A stretch of 64,000 bases of DNA from Platanthera guangdongensis (taxonomy: Eukaryota; Streptophyta; Magnoliopsida; Asparagales; Orchidaceae), in NCBI GenBank assembly GCA_039583875.1, contig CM077150.1, positions 175,159,499 through 175,223,498 on the forward strand. Reading direction: 5' to 3'. The position numbers were made by a program, and so were the translations under genes. Positions 31,572 to 42,237 of this stretch are shown one piece after another; the first letter of the stretch is position 1; every line of letters begins with the position of its first letter. Under the pieces are notes generated by a model. The model searched no databases. It was not told the origin of the DNA and worked only from the letters and a program-made list of their open reading frames with translations.

Positions 31572-32092
31572 CGACCTTGGCTGTACTCGCCAACCTGCCA
31601 CAGACGCGTACCGGATTTACCCCTACGCAAAGAGAAAGGAAACAAGAGCTTGAAAGGAAGAGGATAGAGGAGGGGGATCCCGCGGCGGACTACTCCTCTT
31701 CTGAAAGTTTTACAATGCAAGGCTTCGGCAACCGCCAGAAGGATCTTAGGGGGAACCCGATGATCCACTGGCACCATAAGAACAAGCATGTCCGCTTGTC
31801 AACTGCGCTTCCTTCGGGGAAAAGCTCAGGAATAACTCGTCATTCTCATGTTGCGATATCCGCACTCTATGGAAAGCGCAACTTGAGCGATCTGAAGAAG
31901 GTAGCCGCTGCCGATCTCCCTCTGCTGGCCTCCCAGGCTAGTGCGAACAGCGTGGTGACAAACCACTTTGTCTGTTCCCTGGCCAGAGACCTGCTCAGTC
32001 AAAATGATCAGCTTCAAGAAGAAAAAAGAGTGCTTAAAGAAAGAAATATGCGGTTAGGAAAGAAGGTCGCCCAGCAGAAGGAAGATCTTGTG

Positions 32093-32162
32093 GTGAGTTG
32101 TATTTGCAGCGGTCTCTATTTGAAGTCCGCCGCGATCTGATTTTTGTTTTTGTTTTGCGCAG
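32093..32162 (+). other. Candidate intron in antisense gene 2 (70 nt)
   Basis: cttgtg|gtgagttgtatttg...ttgttttgcgcag|gtcgcc. Phase 0; a strong pyrimidine tract precedes the AG. Confidence 0.72.
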
Positions 32163-32651
32163 GTCGCCTATGATCTAGAGAATAATGATTTCCAGGCCGC
32201 CATACTCCCCTTTGTGAAGGAAACCGTTGAGATCGCCATCGAGCAATTTGTCCGCGGCGGCTTCGCAAAGGAAGGAGTGGATGGCGTTCCTTTCCTGGAA
32301 CTCTTTTCGGAGTTGAAAGAGCAGGTCGCAGCAATGGAGCGGGCTGCAAAGGGTAAAGATGTTATCATCGAGGATGAAGAGGAAGGCGAAGAAGAAGCCG
32401 AAGAAGAAGAAGAAGAAGGCGAAGAACAAGGCATCAAGGCAATAGCTAACGACACTGGCTCAAGCCAGCAAGGCGGAGAACAGTCCGCCGAGTCCGACAC
32501 CTCTGCATCTTCCTCTACAGGCAGGAGCTCGCATAGCGAGTCCGTGAAGTGCACTGGATCAGATGGCAGCAGTGGAAGCTTCTCGAAAGGCTATTCTCCG
32601 AAGATCGATGTCGAAGGCCTAAGCCCTGCACCTCCTGCCAAACAGAAATAG

Positions 32652-33103
32652 AAGACCGCTGAAGATTAATGTATTTTTTCTTTTTTTGTAAATGGAGCGG
32701 ACTCAAGTTTGTAGTCCGCTGAATAGATGAAAAGATGTAAATTTTTTGATCAAATAGAAAGGACATTCTGGTATCAGTGTGCTTCCTGCAATGTTCTTTA
32801 TTTTTTGCATTTAACGCAATTAAGTTCGATCTCTATATAGCAGTCCGCGTGATACGAAGATCATCCAAACTGTATGAGTTTTTTGACTTGCTGATTAGGG
32901 AATTTCATTTATCAATCCGACCACTGTCCGCCGTAATAATGAGAATACTTGACGAAAATATCAGGCGGACTCTGTCGAGTTCCAATAGCAGTCCACAATT
33001 CTCTTTATCAATCTTTTAAACATTATGATAATATAAGCATGGAAAACAATTCGGCGGACTGGGCGGATATAATTTCACAGTTCGGGCATATTTTAATAGA
33101 AAT
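32652..33103. other. Element D region after antisense gene 2
   Basis: AT-rich, no conserved ORF. Soon after the stop there is an inverted repeat, gcggact...agtccgc (about 32696-32720), beside T-rich sequence, a possible 3' end signal for the antisense gene. More GCGGAC/GTCCGC motifs follow. Confidence 0.45.
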
Positions 33104-33929
33104 GATCTATAGCTTGCGACCAAGTGGGCAGGTGCGACAGACATTGCTTTTCTAACCGAGACTCAAGCTATACGATCAACCCAAGGAAAACTGGCAGACT
33201 GCGTGGATAAAGAAAATCAGTTCGCACTAAGTAGAAGAAAAGATCTATAGCTTGCGACCAAGTGGGCAGGTGCGGCAGGCATTGCTTTTCTCACCGGGCC
33301 ACAAGCTATACGATCAACCCAAGGAAAACCGGCAGATTGCGCGGATATAGAAAATCAGTCCGCGCTAAATAGAAGAAGAAATGATCTATAGCTTGCGACC
33401 AAGAGGGCAGTTGTGGTAGGCATTGCTTTTCTCACCGGGCCACAAGCTATACGATCAACCCAAGGAAAACCGGTGGACTGTGCAGATAAAGAAAATTAGT
33501 CCGCACTAGTAGAAGAAATGATCTATAGCTTGCGACCAAGTGGGTAGGTGCGGCAGGCATTGCTTTTCTCACCGGCCCACAAGCTATATGATCAACCCAA
33601 GGAAAAACGGTGGACTGCGCGGATATAGAAAATCAGTCCGCACTAAATAGAAGAAGAAATGATCTATAGCTTGCTACTAAGTGGGCAGGTGCGGCAGGCA
33701 TTGCTTTTCTCACCGGGCCACAAGCTATACGATCAACCTAAGGAAAACCTGCGGACTGCGCGGATAAAGAAAATCAGTCCGCACTGAGTAGAAGAAATAA
33801 TCTATAGCTTGCAACCAAGTGGGCAGGTGCGGCAGGCATTGCTTTTCTCACCGGGCCACAAGCTATACGATCAACCCAAGGAAAACCGGCAGACTGCGCG
33901 GATATAGAAAATCAGCCCGCGCTAAATAT
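33104..33929. repeat. Tandem array in element D, six units of about 139 bp
   Basis: Units begin at about 33104, 33242, 33383, 33520, 33661 and 33799 with gatctatagcttgcgacc, and contain ggtgcggcaggcattgcttt. Each unit has near-palindromic arms (ctatagcttg ... caagctatacgatc) and a gcggact...cagtccgc pair. Tat-lineage elements are known for tandem repeats in the 3' untranslated region. Confidence 0.93.
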
Positions 33930-34471
33930 CCCTGTGAAGAGTAAGATGCAGACTTGACGGAACGGTCCTCTGCCCTCTTGCCTGGAGTACAGTCTAAGTT
34001 GATCTTTTTGGTAGTTGCGGCCGGAGTGGTACAACTTTCCTCAAGATCAACCAAGCTGTGGGTCTCCTGCAGGCACTGCTTGAGGGAACCATGGAGTGTT
34101 CGAGGGTTACAAACTAAGATGACCTGTGGGCAGGTGAGCCGAAGTGGCATAACTTTCCTCACGCGATCATCAAAGTTGTAACGATATCCCTAATGTGGCA
34201 TGGTAGAGCTTAACTCCCACCCTGTCCCTCCATAATGCAGAGGTGGGGTCAGGTACTAGCCGGGATCCGAAATTCAGAATCCTACCGCGCAAGAGCCTGC
34301 AAGCTCACACTACATGGTGCGAAATCTCCCCGCAACACGTGGTCTTCGTGGTGTTACGCTAATGACAATAACTCTAGGGGAGGTTTTGCTGAACTCTGCG
34401 ATGTCTCCTGGTATCAGGTAACGTTATTGATGTTTGGGAGAGAAAGAGAAAACATTTGGAAAAGTGTCAGT
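33930..34471. other. Element D 3' region beyond the tandem array
   Basis: No conserved ORF. Two diverged copies of an acaactttcctcaagatcaa / ataactttcctcacgcgatc block lie near 34030 and 34150. Ends at the acgaa duplicated by element F. Confidence 0.5.
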
Positions 34472-34476
34472 ACGAA
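34472..34476. repeat. Target-site duplication of element F, left copy (acgaa)
   Basis: Perfect match to 47579-47583. Confidence 0.9.
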
Positions 34477-34649
34477 TGATGAATTGTAAATATACGTATT
34501 TTTGTGCACATTAATTTAGTAATTTTCATTTATTTTCGTCGTTTTTACTTATTTTTGTTCAATAAAATGCTCCTATTCTTGTAAATTTATTACTAACTTG
34601 TTTTATTTTATTTTTCAGAAAAATTTCAAAAATCTGCCAAAAATTCCAA

Positions 34650-35195
34650 AGTCACGCCCGTGACATATTGGTCACGCCCGTAACCAAGGCGTGACACGTC
34701 AAATTTCAGTGAAGTTGCAAATTTCTGAAGTAAAAAAGCTCGACACGCCTGGAGTCACGCCCGTGTCACCCGACACGGGGCGTGACAGCAGCCCGTGCCC
34801 CCTCCACTCGACGATCGTCGAACCCGAGACATGCCCAGAGTCACGCCCGTGACAGAGGGCGTGACTCAAACTCGGCTCGACGATTTCAACTCGACGCTTT
34901 TCGCTCGACGATTGTCGAGTGTCGACACCAACCGACACGCCCAGCGTCACGCCCGTGACCTGGGGCGTGACCTTTCCACTTGGCCCGACAAGATGCTGCC
35001 GAAGATTTTTGACGCAACCCGCGCCCAGTTCTACCTCCCTGACACGCCTAGAGTCACGCCCGTGACCTGGGGCGTGACATCCTCGAACTCAGCCCGAAGT
35101 CAACTTTTCCTATCCAATCGTCGGCCGCCATCATGAATAGTACTGACACCCCCCCCCCCCCCCCGACACGCCCGTGTCAGAGTGCGTGTACTTAG
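34650..35195. repeat. CACGCCCGTGAC motif cluster, element F 5' LTR
   Basis: Repeated agtcacgcccgtgacctggg / gacacgcc...gtcacgcccgtg with ctcgacga and gtgtcgacacc motifs. Same class of motif as in the Tekay LTRs, in an unrelated lineage. Confidence 0.88.
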
Positions 35196-35206
35196 AATTT
35201 TTTGCC

Positions 35207-35213
35207 TATAAAT
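35207..35213 (+). promoter_or_regulatory. Element F 5' LTR TATA box
   Basis: tataaat just after the palindrome cluster and C run; copy at 45361-45367 in the 3' LTR. Confidence 0.65.
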
Positions 35214-36133
35214 TGCCCATTTTTGTAAGGTCCAAGGGTTCAGATTTTTGGGCCATTTTAGTGTGTTTTTGTGGGCTGCATCCGTGGATTCCCTTGCTAT
35301 GTAAGGAGATTTCGCCCCCTTTTCTTTCATGTTTGTTTTTGCTTTAGCTTTAGCTTTGTAATAGCTTTGTAATAGTTTCCTTTAATCAATAAAAATGGTA
35401 GATCTTCTCTTCTTATTTGGCTTTGGAATGAACTCTTGTGCCCACTTTTCTTGTCATTTTATTCTTAGTTTCACCTTTGTTTTTCTCTTTATGAAAAGTG
35501 TGTGTGTGTGTATGAGTGTAACATGTTTAATAGTAATGTTTTTAATTTATCTTCATGATAGGTTTTGTATTAGATTTCATTTCCAAGTTAGCTATGATAA
35601 GTTTTCCTCTTTTTCATCAAGTCCTTTTCTACCAAAGATTTTTATGCTTTCATTCTTATGTCTTTATAAAAGAGTTAAAAGTGATTTTGATTTTTTTTTA
35701 CTTAGTTTTTTTGTAGGATTGTAAAACCCTTTTTGTTATTTTCATTTTCTTTTCACTTTTTAATAGCTTTTATGAAAACATAAGAATGAAAATGTTGAAA
35801 TTTTAATTTTTGAAAGGCTTTAGTTTTTGATTTGTTTTGAAAAACTTTTGTTCTCTTAAAATTTTAATTTGTTCTTTTTATTTGTTTTTGACAAAACCTA
35901 AGCATGAAAAAGTAAAAGTTTTAATTTTTAGGTAGCTTTCATTTTGGTTTTAAATTTGTGTGTGTGAGTGTATGAGAATAATGTTTTAATGCTTTGTTCA
36001 AATTATGTAGAGTGTGTGAGTGTAGGTGTTAATTTTATTGCTTTCCTTCAATTCTTATAGAGTGTGTGTGTTTGTGTGCATTTATTTCCGCCTACTCATT
36101 AAGGGTTAAATGACGCATCGTTTTCATTTTCAG

Positions 36134-36450
36134 TCCTACTCGTTTGAGTAGGACTTGTAATTTTCTTTCATTATTTTTCCGCCTACTCACTTGAGTTAAA
36201 TGGACGGACTTTATTTTCAGTACTACTCGTTTGAGTAGGACTTGTAATTTTTTTTCTTTGTTTTTCCGCCTACTCACTTGAGTTAAATAGACGGACTTTA
36301 TTTCCCGCCTACTCGTTTGAGTAGGACTTGTAATCGCATTTTTTTTCTCCTACTCATTTGAGTAGGACTCGCTTTCATTTTAGTCCTACTCGTTTGAGTA
36401 GGACTTGCAATTTTAAGCTTTTATTTCCCGCCCCCACTCGTTTGAGTGGG
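36134..36450. repeat. Hairpin array in element F 5' LTR
   Basis: Six copies of tcctactcgtttgagtagga or variants (36134, 36221, about 36307, 36346, 36384, 36432). The last copy is cccactcgtttgagtggg: both arms changed together, so pairing is kept. Non-palindromic cctactcacttgagtt spacers alternate. Confidence 0.9.
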
Positions 36451-37439
36451 ACTCGCAATTTCAATTATGCAAATTTCTTTTATGTGTAACTTAGGTTCTA
36501 TTTAATTTATAATTTGGAGTGTGCGTGAGTTCTTGTTTTAGCTAACTTTTCAGCTTTCTAAATGTTTGTTTTTTTATGTCCTCTTCTTATAATCATTTAG
36601 TGTTTAATTCCGAACTCGCGCCTCCTTAAATTATAAAGCCGTCCCCATACCGATGTGTGGCTAATCGCTATTAGCCTCGGCATCGAAGAGCATTGGGACA
36701 TTTAAAATGATTTGTAATAATTGAAGCTCTTTATTTTCATTTTAATTTAAGGACTTAAGGTTTATCCCGGGTTAACGACGCGTAGGACCACATATTGATG
36801 TGTGGGCCCTATTTCCGTAGTCCATATGCTAGCTAGCCGAGAGGCCGTGCATATGGACCGATCACCCCTGGATAAATAGAGTTGCGTGCATACCCTCGAG
36901 AGAGGACAAGCGTAATTCTACCGGATTGGGTTCCCCACCCAATAGCGGCGTTCTTAGCATAAAGCGGGCGCTAAGAGGAATCCTTCATCGGACTAACGTT
37001 CGATCGAATAGTCTTAATGTTCAGGTGAGCGATATCCCTATAGCTAAGTGAGCTCATATTTGTGGAACCTCCACGGCCAAGTTGTCTTTTATTAATTTGA
37101 AAACTAAGTCCTATAATTATTAAAAATTATTTTAGTCTTAATCTGATTCGATGCCGAGCGTTAACCCTTCATCGAATATTTTCTAAATCGTTTTTTTTTC
37201 GCTCCTTTGCTTTTCCGTCTTTAGTTTTTTAAAAAATCCACCTTACTTTCAGTAAAATAATAGTCCTCCTGGAGGAGTAAGAATAGTCAACACGACCCCG
37301 AGAACAATACGACCTCGGTATTCCCCCGAATATCGAGTACTACTTGCGATAGGTTCACTTGCCTCCTGTAGCACGCCCGCGGAGATCGACTCACCGAACC
37401 AACCACAGTAAGAGTCTGTTCGCGGGCGCATTAAGTTTT

Positions 37440-37456
37440 TGGCGCCGTTGCCGGGG
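37440..37456 (+). other. Element F primer-binding site (tRNA-Asp type)
   Basis: tggcgccgttgccgggg, the standard Athila primer site, a few bases after the LTR end. Confidence 0.92.
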
Positions 37457-37594
37457 AATCTCTTTTCGAGTTGCTATTTCGAATTCTGAAGTCTATTACT
37501 TTTACTTATTTTCTATAAACTAAAAAAAAACTAAAAACTTTATTTTAAAACAACCAAAAAAGAAGTTTATTTTGTCTTATTTTTGTTTGGGTGT
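37457..37594 (+). other. Element F leader
   Basis: Short A-rich untranslated leader between the primer site and the gag ATG at 37595. Confidence 0.6.
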
Positions 37595-39046
37595 ATGACC
37601 CGTGGACAACCCTCAGAGTCTGAAGATTTTGACTTCGACCCTGAGATCGAACGCTCTCTTGCGCGTATTCGATCTCAACGCCGAAATCTTTCTTTAGATC
37701 CCGAGGAATCTATCGGAGAACCTACTATTGTACTTATGGCCGCCCCTAACCCTGCCCCGGCGGCCGAGCGTACTATGTCTTATTACGCCCGACCTAACCT
37801 GGATGATTCTGGGTCGAGTATTGTTCGCCCTGCGGTGGCGAATAATAATTTTGAAATAAAGTCGAGTGGCATTCAAATGGTCCAAAACACCGTGCAGTTC
37901 GATGGAATGCCGGATGAGAACCCGAATGTCCACTTGTCCAATTTCTTGGAGATATGCGACACCTTCAAGATTAATGGCATCACTGATGACGCCATTCGCT
38001 TGCGCTTATTTCCTTTTTCCCTTAAGTCCAAAGCCAAGGCGTGGTTGAATGCCCTCCCGCGAGGATGTATCACCACGTGGGCTGAGTTGACGGAACGGTT
38101 CCTAACGAAGTACTTTCCGCCCGCAAAAACTGCAAAGTTGCGGGCGGACATTTCTTCATTTGTGCAAAACGATCCTGAGTCTCTATACAAGACTTGGGAA
38201 CGGTTTAAGGAATTCCTCCACCGGTGCCCGCACCACACACTGCCAACGTGGTTGCAAGTTCAAATTTTTTATAATGGGCTGAATTTTCAGACGCGTCAAA
38301 TGATTGACGCGGCTGCCGGGGGTACTCTAAACAACAAAACCCCCGAGGCTGCCCAGGCTTTATTCGAAGAGATGGCTATGAACGCCTATCAATGGAACGT
38401 CCCGCGGGGACGCCCAAAGCCGGCGGCTGGTATTTTTGAAGTGGATGCCACTGCTCTCTTGACCCTTCAAGTTGAAAGGTTAACAAAGCAGGTGGCGGAG
38501 ATGTCTGCTGCCTCCTCCACTCCGCCTTATTTTATTCCCCCTAACGTCTGCGTGGCTGAAGAGTTCGTGGACTTCATGGGAAATTCGGGTCGTCCTCCCT
38601 TCAACCCCAACGACAACCCTTATAGTAATAACTATAATTCGGGTTGGAGGAATCACTCCACATTCTCTTGGAGCAACCCGAATAATGCTCAGCGTCCCCC
38701 TATTTCTTATGTGCCCGGATTTCTGCCTCCTCCTCTTCCGAAACCCTCCCCGATGGAGGAAAATTTTTCGAAGTATATTGCGTCCAACGAGTCAAATATC
38801 CGGAACATCACCGGATCGCTAAAAACTCTCGAACAACAGGTTGGACAGCTGGCGAGGATGATGTCCGAGCGCGCGCTCGGGGCACTGCCGGTAAACACGG
38901 AGCCCAATCCGCGGGAGAACGCCAACGCTATAACCCTCCGTAGCAGAAAGGAGGTGGTCGATCCAAAACGGATCGACCCTCAGTTACATATTTCACCTCC
39001 GACCCTCTTCCCCTTTCTTCGCTTACGCCGCCTTTACCAATTATAA
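37595..39046 (+). CDS. gag: Element F gag
   Basis: Open for about 483 codons from ATG 37595 (MTRGQP, a usual Athila start). The Ty3 gag domain spans roughly residues 90-220: MVQNTVQFDGMPDENPNVHL, FPFSLKSKAKAWLNALPRG, WAELTERFLTKYFPPAKT, YKTWERFKEFLHRCPHH, LPTWLQVQIFYNGL. A Q/N/P-rich segment and a coiled-coil-like LKTLEQQVGQLARMMSER follow. No zinc knuckle is seen, as usual for Athila gag. The frame ends early at 39046 after a small frameshift near 39000-39030; the continuation (PLPIIKEKIILNKALPYPHK) is in another frame. It would form the particle and in intact relatives is fused to protease. Confidence 0.92.
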   Translation: MTRGQPSESEDFDFDPEIERSLARIRSQRRNLSLDPEESIGEPTIVLMAAPNPAPAAERTMSYYARPNLDDSGSSIVRPAVANNNFEIKSSGIQMVQNTVQFDGMPDENPNVHLSNFLEICDTFKINGITDDAIRLRLFPFSLKSKAKAWLNALPRGCITTWAELTERFLTKYFPPAKTAKLRADISSFVQNDPESLYKTWERFKEFLHRCPHHTLPTWLQVQIFYNGLNFQTRQMIDAAAGGTLNNKTPEAAQALFEEMAMNAYQWNVPRGRPKPAAGIFEVDATALLTLQVERLTKQVAEMSAASSTPPYFIPPNVCVAEEFVDFMGNSGRPPFNPNDNPYSNNYNSGWRNHSTFSWSNPNNAQRPPISYVPGFLPPPLPKPSPMEENFSKYIASNESNIRNITGSLKTLEQQVGQLARMMSERALGALPVNTEPNPRENANAITLRSRKEVVDPKRIDPQLHISPPTLFPFLRLRRLYQL

Positions 39047-39960
39047 AAGAAAAAATTATTTTAAACAAGGCCCTTCCATATCCGCATAAGTTAGATAACG
39101 AGCGTAAGGACGCAAAATATGAAAAGTTTATTTTATTATTAAAACAAATTCACATTAATGTTCCATTTTACGAGGCTATCTCGCAAATGCCCAAATATGC
39201 GAAATTTTAAAAGAACTACTTTCTAATAAACGTAAATTAGATGATATTTTGCATGTATCTCTCAACGATGTCTGCTCGGCGGCCCTTACTAATAAATTGC
39301 CCACAAAACAAAATGACCCGGGACTGTTTTCCATCTCATGCCTTTTTGGCGATATATTAGTAAAATACGCCTTAGCTGATTTAGGTGCTAGCATTAATCT
39401 AATGTCGTTCTCGCTATTTTCACGTTTAGGTTTGGGTACTCCTAGTCCTACGAATATGCGCATCCAATTAGCGGATCGCTCGGTTAAGTTCCCTATCGGG
39501 GTAGTGGAGGACGTCCTTGTCTGAGTAGACAAGTTTACCTTCCCGGTAGACTTCGTCATCTTAGACATCGAGGAGGACGCCGAGGTACCAATAATACTCG
39601 GTCGCCCTTTTCTCGCCACCTCCCACGCACTAATAGATGTTATTAATGGTAGTCTTCTCCTCCGAGTAGGCGATGATCAGGTTACTTTCTCTATTAATCC
39701 CTCGATGGACAATTTGTCATCGAGCGACTATTTCTGCTATTCTTTAGATACCTTTTTTGGAGATCGTTCTTCTCCCGTTTTCGAGTCCGTATATTTAAAC
39801 GACGATATTTATGCGCTCGAAAATTTTAAATGCGATGAGGATACTTCTTTAGACTTCCTTTCGAACCAATTGATAAGAAAGACATAGGAATTAAAACCTC
39901 CCTAGAAGAACCGCCCATCCTAGACCTCAAACCCTTACCCGCATCGCTCAAATACGTTTT
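39047..39960 (+). pseudogene. Element F gag end and protease
   Basis: Continues PYPHKLDNERKDAKYEKF...PFYEAISQMPKYAK. A frameshift near 39200 and a second open piece 39249-39521 follow, with SLNDVCSAALTNKLP and the Athila protease active site ADLGASINLMSFSLF (DLGAS instead of the usual DTGAS). A TGA at 39522 (W codon context) interrupts; then [32 protein letters not shown], the second conserved protease block. More frameshifts near 39890 and 39960 separate it from RT. It processed Gag-Pol; broken here. Confidence 0.85.
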
Positions 39961-42237
39961 TTGGGAAAAGGCGATACGCTTCCCGTTATCATTTCTTCGG
40001 ACTTGAGTGATTCAGAGACTTCCGATTTATTGGAAGTTTTATTTAAACATCGCCACGCAATTGCGTGGCAAATCTCTGACTTAAAGGGGATTAGCCCCTC
40101 CTTTTGCACCCATAAGATTTTTCTTAACGATAATTGCCGCAAAACGATTCAGCCGCAGCGTCGTCTTAACCCAAACATGAAAGACGTCGTTAAAGCCGAA
40201 ATTATTAAGTTATTAGATGCGGGGATTATCTACATTATTTCGGACAGTGCATGGGTTAGTCCCGTGCATGTCGTGCCCAAGAAGGGCGGTCTTACCGTAG
40301 TGGCGAATGAGCATAACGAGCTCGTCCCAACTCGTACTGTTACGGGTTGGCGAGTGTGCATCGATTATAAAAAACTTAATGATGCCACCCGCAAGGACCA
40401 TTTCCCTCTGCCTTTTCTGGACCAGATTTTAGAGCATTTATCCGGTCATCCGTATTATTGTTTTCTTGATGCTTTATCGGTGTTTTTCCAAATCCCCATT
40501 TCCCCCGATGATCAAGAGAAAACAACTTTTACTTGCCCGTTTGGCACCTTCGCCTATCGAAGAATGCCATTTGGACCCTGCAATGTGCCGGCTACATTCC
40601 AAAGATGTATGCTAGCGATCTTTGGCGAGCTAGTAGAAGACATTATGGAAGTCTTTATGGATGACTTTTCTGTTTTCGGACACTCTTTTCCCGATTGCCT
40701 TCACAATTTAGATCATGTCCTTCAACGGTGCGAGGACACAAGTCTTGTATTAAATTGGGAAAAATGCAACTTTATGGTTCGAGGAGGTTTGGTCTGCGGC
40801 CATATGATTTCGTCTAAGGGGATAGAGGTGGATAAGGCCAAGATAGAAATTATAAAAAAACTTCCACAACCAACAAACGTAAAATCTATTAGGAGTTTCT
40901 TAGGCCATGCGGGCTTTTATCGACGCTTCATTCAAGACTTTTCAAAAATAACAAAGCCGCTTACTCACCTCTTGGAAAAGGAATCACGTTTCATCTTTAG
41001 TAGCGAATGCGAGTCCGCCTTTAATTTAATAAAACAAAAACTTATCACTTCACCAATTTTAGTGCCCCCTAATTGGTCCCTTCCATTTGAAATTATGTGC
41101 GACGCTAGTGATATTGCCTTAGGTGTAGTTCTTGTCCAACGCGTAGAAAAACATTTTCATCCTATTTATTACGCTAGCAAGACGCTCACTTCTGCACAAG
41201 TAAATTACACGACAACGGAAAAGGAACTCTTAGCCGTCGTTTTCGCTTTTGATAAGTTTCGCTCGTATATAACGCTATCTAAAGTTATCGTTTTTACCGA
41301 TCACTCGGCGCTTAAATATTTGTTAGCAAAAAATGATGCAAAGCCTCGCCTTCTTCGATGGATTCTCCTCCTACAAGAGTTTGATTTGGAGATCCGGGAT
41401 AAGAGGGGAGCGGAAAATCTAGCGGCAGACCACCTCTCCCGTTTAGAAAATCCGGGTGCGGAAGTGCTCGTCGAATCTGAAATAAATGACAGATTCCCCG
41501 AGGAATGCCTCCTTGCCGTTCATCATTCTTCGTCATCTTCGCCTTGCTTCGCAGATTTTGCAAATTTCTTAGTAGCGTGGGTGCTTCCAAAAGAGTTTTC
41601 AAGTCATCAAAAGAAGAAATTCTTTTCTGACTTGAAAAATTTCTTTTGGGAGGACCCATTTCTTTTTCGTATCTGCGCGGACCAAGCGGTCCGAAGACGT
41701 ATTGCGGGTGTGGAGTGCTTGCAAATTCTTAAGCACTGCCACAAGGGTCCAGCCGGGGGGCATTATCAAGCCAAGCGGACCGCTCGGAAGGCGCTAGAGG
41801 CGTGTTACTTTTGGCCCACTCTCTTCAAAGACGCGCATAATTTTGTCCGCGCATGCGATAGCTGTCAGCAGCCGGGTAACATCTCTCGTCGCGACGAGAT
41901 GCCCCAAAATATGTTTTTAGAGTGCGAAGGCTTCGATTTGTGGGGCATAGATTTTGTTGGCCCCCTACCTCCGTCTTTCAAAAATATGTTTATTTTAGTG
42001 GCGGTCGACTACGTATCGAGGTGGGAGGAAGCGCAAGCTCTCCCCACCAACGATGCGCGAGTCGTCGTTACATTTCTTAAAAAATTATTTTCTCTCTTCG
42101 GTACGCCTCGCGCAATTGTTAGTGATAGGGGAACGCATTTCTGTAACGCTCTTATGGCTAAGACGTTAGCTAAATACGGAGTCACGCACAAGCTTGCCAC
42201 CCCTACCACCCGCAAACAAGTGGCCAAGTTGAGGTAG
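39961..42237 (+). CDS. pol: Element F RT, RNase H and integrase (frame-broken at end)
   Basis: 758-codon frame. [53 protein letters not shown], catalytic box [11 protein letters not shown] (FMDD, normal for Athila), [18 protein letters not shown]. RNase [56 protein letters not shown]. Integrase: a zinc region ([20 protein letters not shown]...CDSCQQ), then [12 protein letters not shown] and SDRGTHFCN. The frame ends at 42237 because one base is missing near 42209 in the block that should encode [11 protein letters not shown]; the reading then continues in the next frame to 42935. The frame has no ATG in good context and was part of a polyprotein. Confidence 0.93.
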   Translation: MGKGDTLPVIISSDLSDSETSDLLEVLFKHRHAIAWQISDLKGISPSFCTHKIFLNDNCRKTIQPQRRLNPNMKDVVKAEIIKLLDAGIIYIISDSAWVSPVHVVPKKGGLTVVANEHNELVPTRTVTGWRVCIDYKKLNDATRKDHFPLPFLDQILEHLSGHPYYCFLDALSVFFQIPISPDDQEKTTFTCPFGTFAYRRMPFGPCNVPATFQRCMLAIFGELVEDIMEVFMDDFSVFGHSFPDCLHNLDHVLQRCEDTSLVLNWEKCNFMVRGGLVCGHMISSKGIEVDKAKIEIIKKLPQPTNVKSIRSFLGHAGFYRRFIQDFSKITKPLTHLLEKESRFIFSSECESAFNLIKQKLITSPILVPPNWSLPFEIMCDASDIALGVVLVQRVEKHFHPIYYASKTLTSAQVNYTTTEKELLAVVFAFDKFRSYITLSKVIVFTDHSALKYLLAKNDAKPRLLRWILLLQEFDLEIRDKRGAENLAADHLSRLENPGAEVLVESEINDRFPEECLLAVHHSSSSSPCFADFANFLVAWVLPKEFSSHQKKKFFSDLKNFFWEDPFLFRICADQAVRRRIAGVECLQILKHCHKGPAGGHYQAKRTARKALEACYFWPTLFKDAHNFVRACDSCQQPGNISRRDEMPQNMFLECEGFDLWGIDFVGPLPPSFKNMFILVAVDYVSRWEEAQALPTNDARVVVTFLKKLFSLFGTPRAIVSDRGTHFCNALMAKTLAKYGVTHKLATPTTRKQVAKLR

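Larger units (their letters stand above)
30886..32651 (+). pseudogene. Element D antisense gene 2: Transposase_28-like protein with introns
   Basis: Exon-like pieces 30886-31238, 31263-31504, 31572-32092 and 32163-32651 join in frame across GT...AG borders, giving about 535 codons. The N-terminal part (FPLLWEIAEIFDYYRM, VPGQLAPNTLAAICRFI) and KVVGLPNKIHNWTSRFLIFK fit the plant family Pfam calls putative gypsy-type transposon (Transposase_28), found in antisense ORFs of Tat-lineage elements. A basic/acidic linker (TPTQRERKQELERKR), a leucine-heptad coiled coil (LLSQNDQLQEEKRVLKERN), and an acidic run (about 32365-32425) with a serine-rich tail follow. One in-frame TAA (31456) breaks exon 2. 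ATG 30886 is preferred because a TATA box lies just upstream. Function unknown; no nuclease residues are evident. Confidence 0.65.
34477..37433 (+). repeat. Element F 5' LTR
   Basis: TGATGAATTGTAAATATACG...gcgggcgcatta, 2957 bp. Contains a CACGCCCGTGAC cluster (34650-35195), a C16 run (35149-35164), a TATA box (35207), a putative polyadenylation signal caataaaa at about 35386, TG/TGAG repeats (about 35500-36080) and a hairpin array (36134-36450). ORFs inside are short and not conserved. Confidence 0.92.

Noticed and set aside
28430..32651. Plus-strand genes as host genes captured by a transposon
   Set aside because: Antisense ORFs of this Transposase_28 type are a known part of Tat-lineage elements, so capture is not needed to explain them.
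33104..33929. Regular repeats that could suggest a CRISPR array
   Set aside because: Units are contiguous 139-bp copies without unique spacers, inside a plant retrotransposon; no cas genes.
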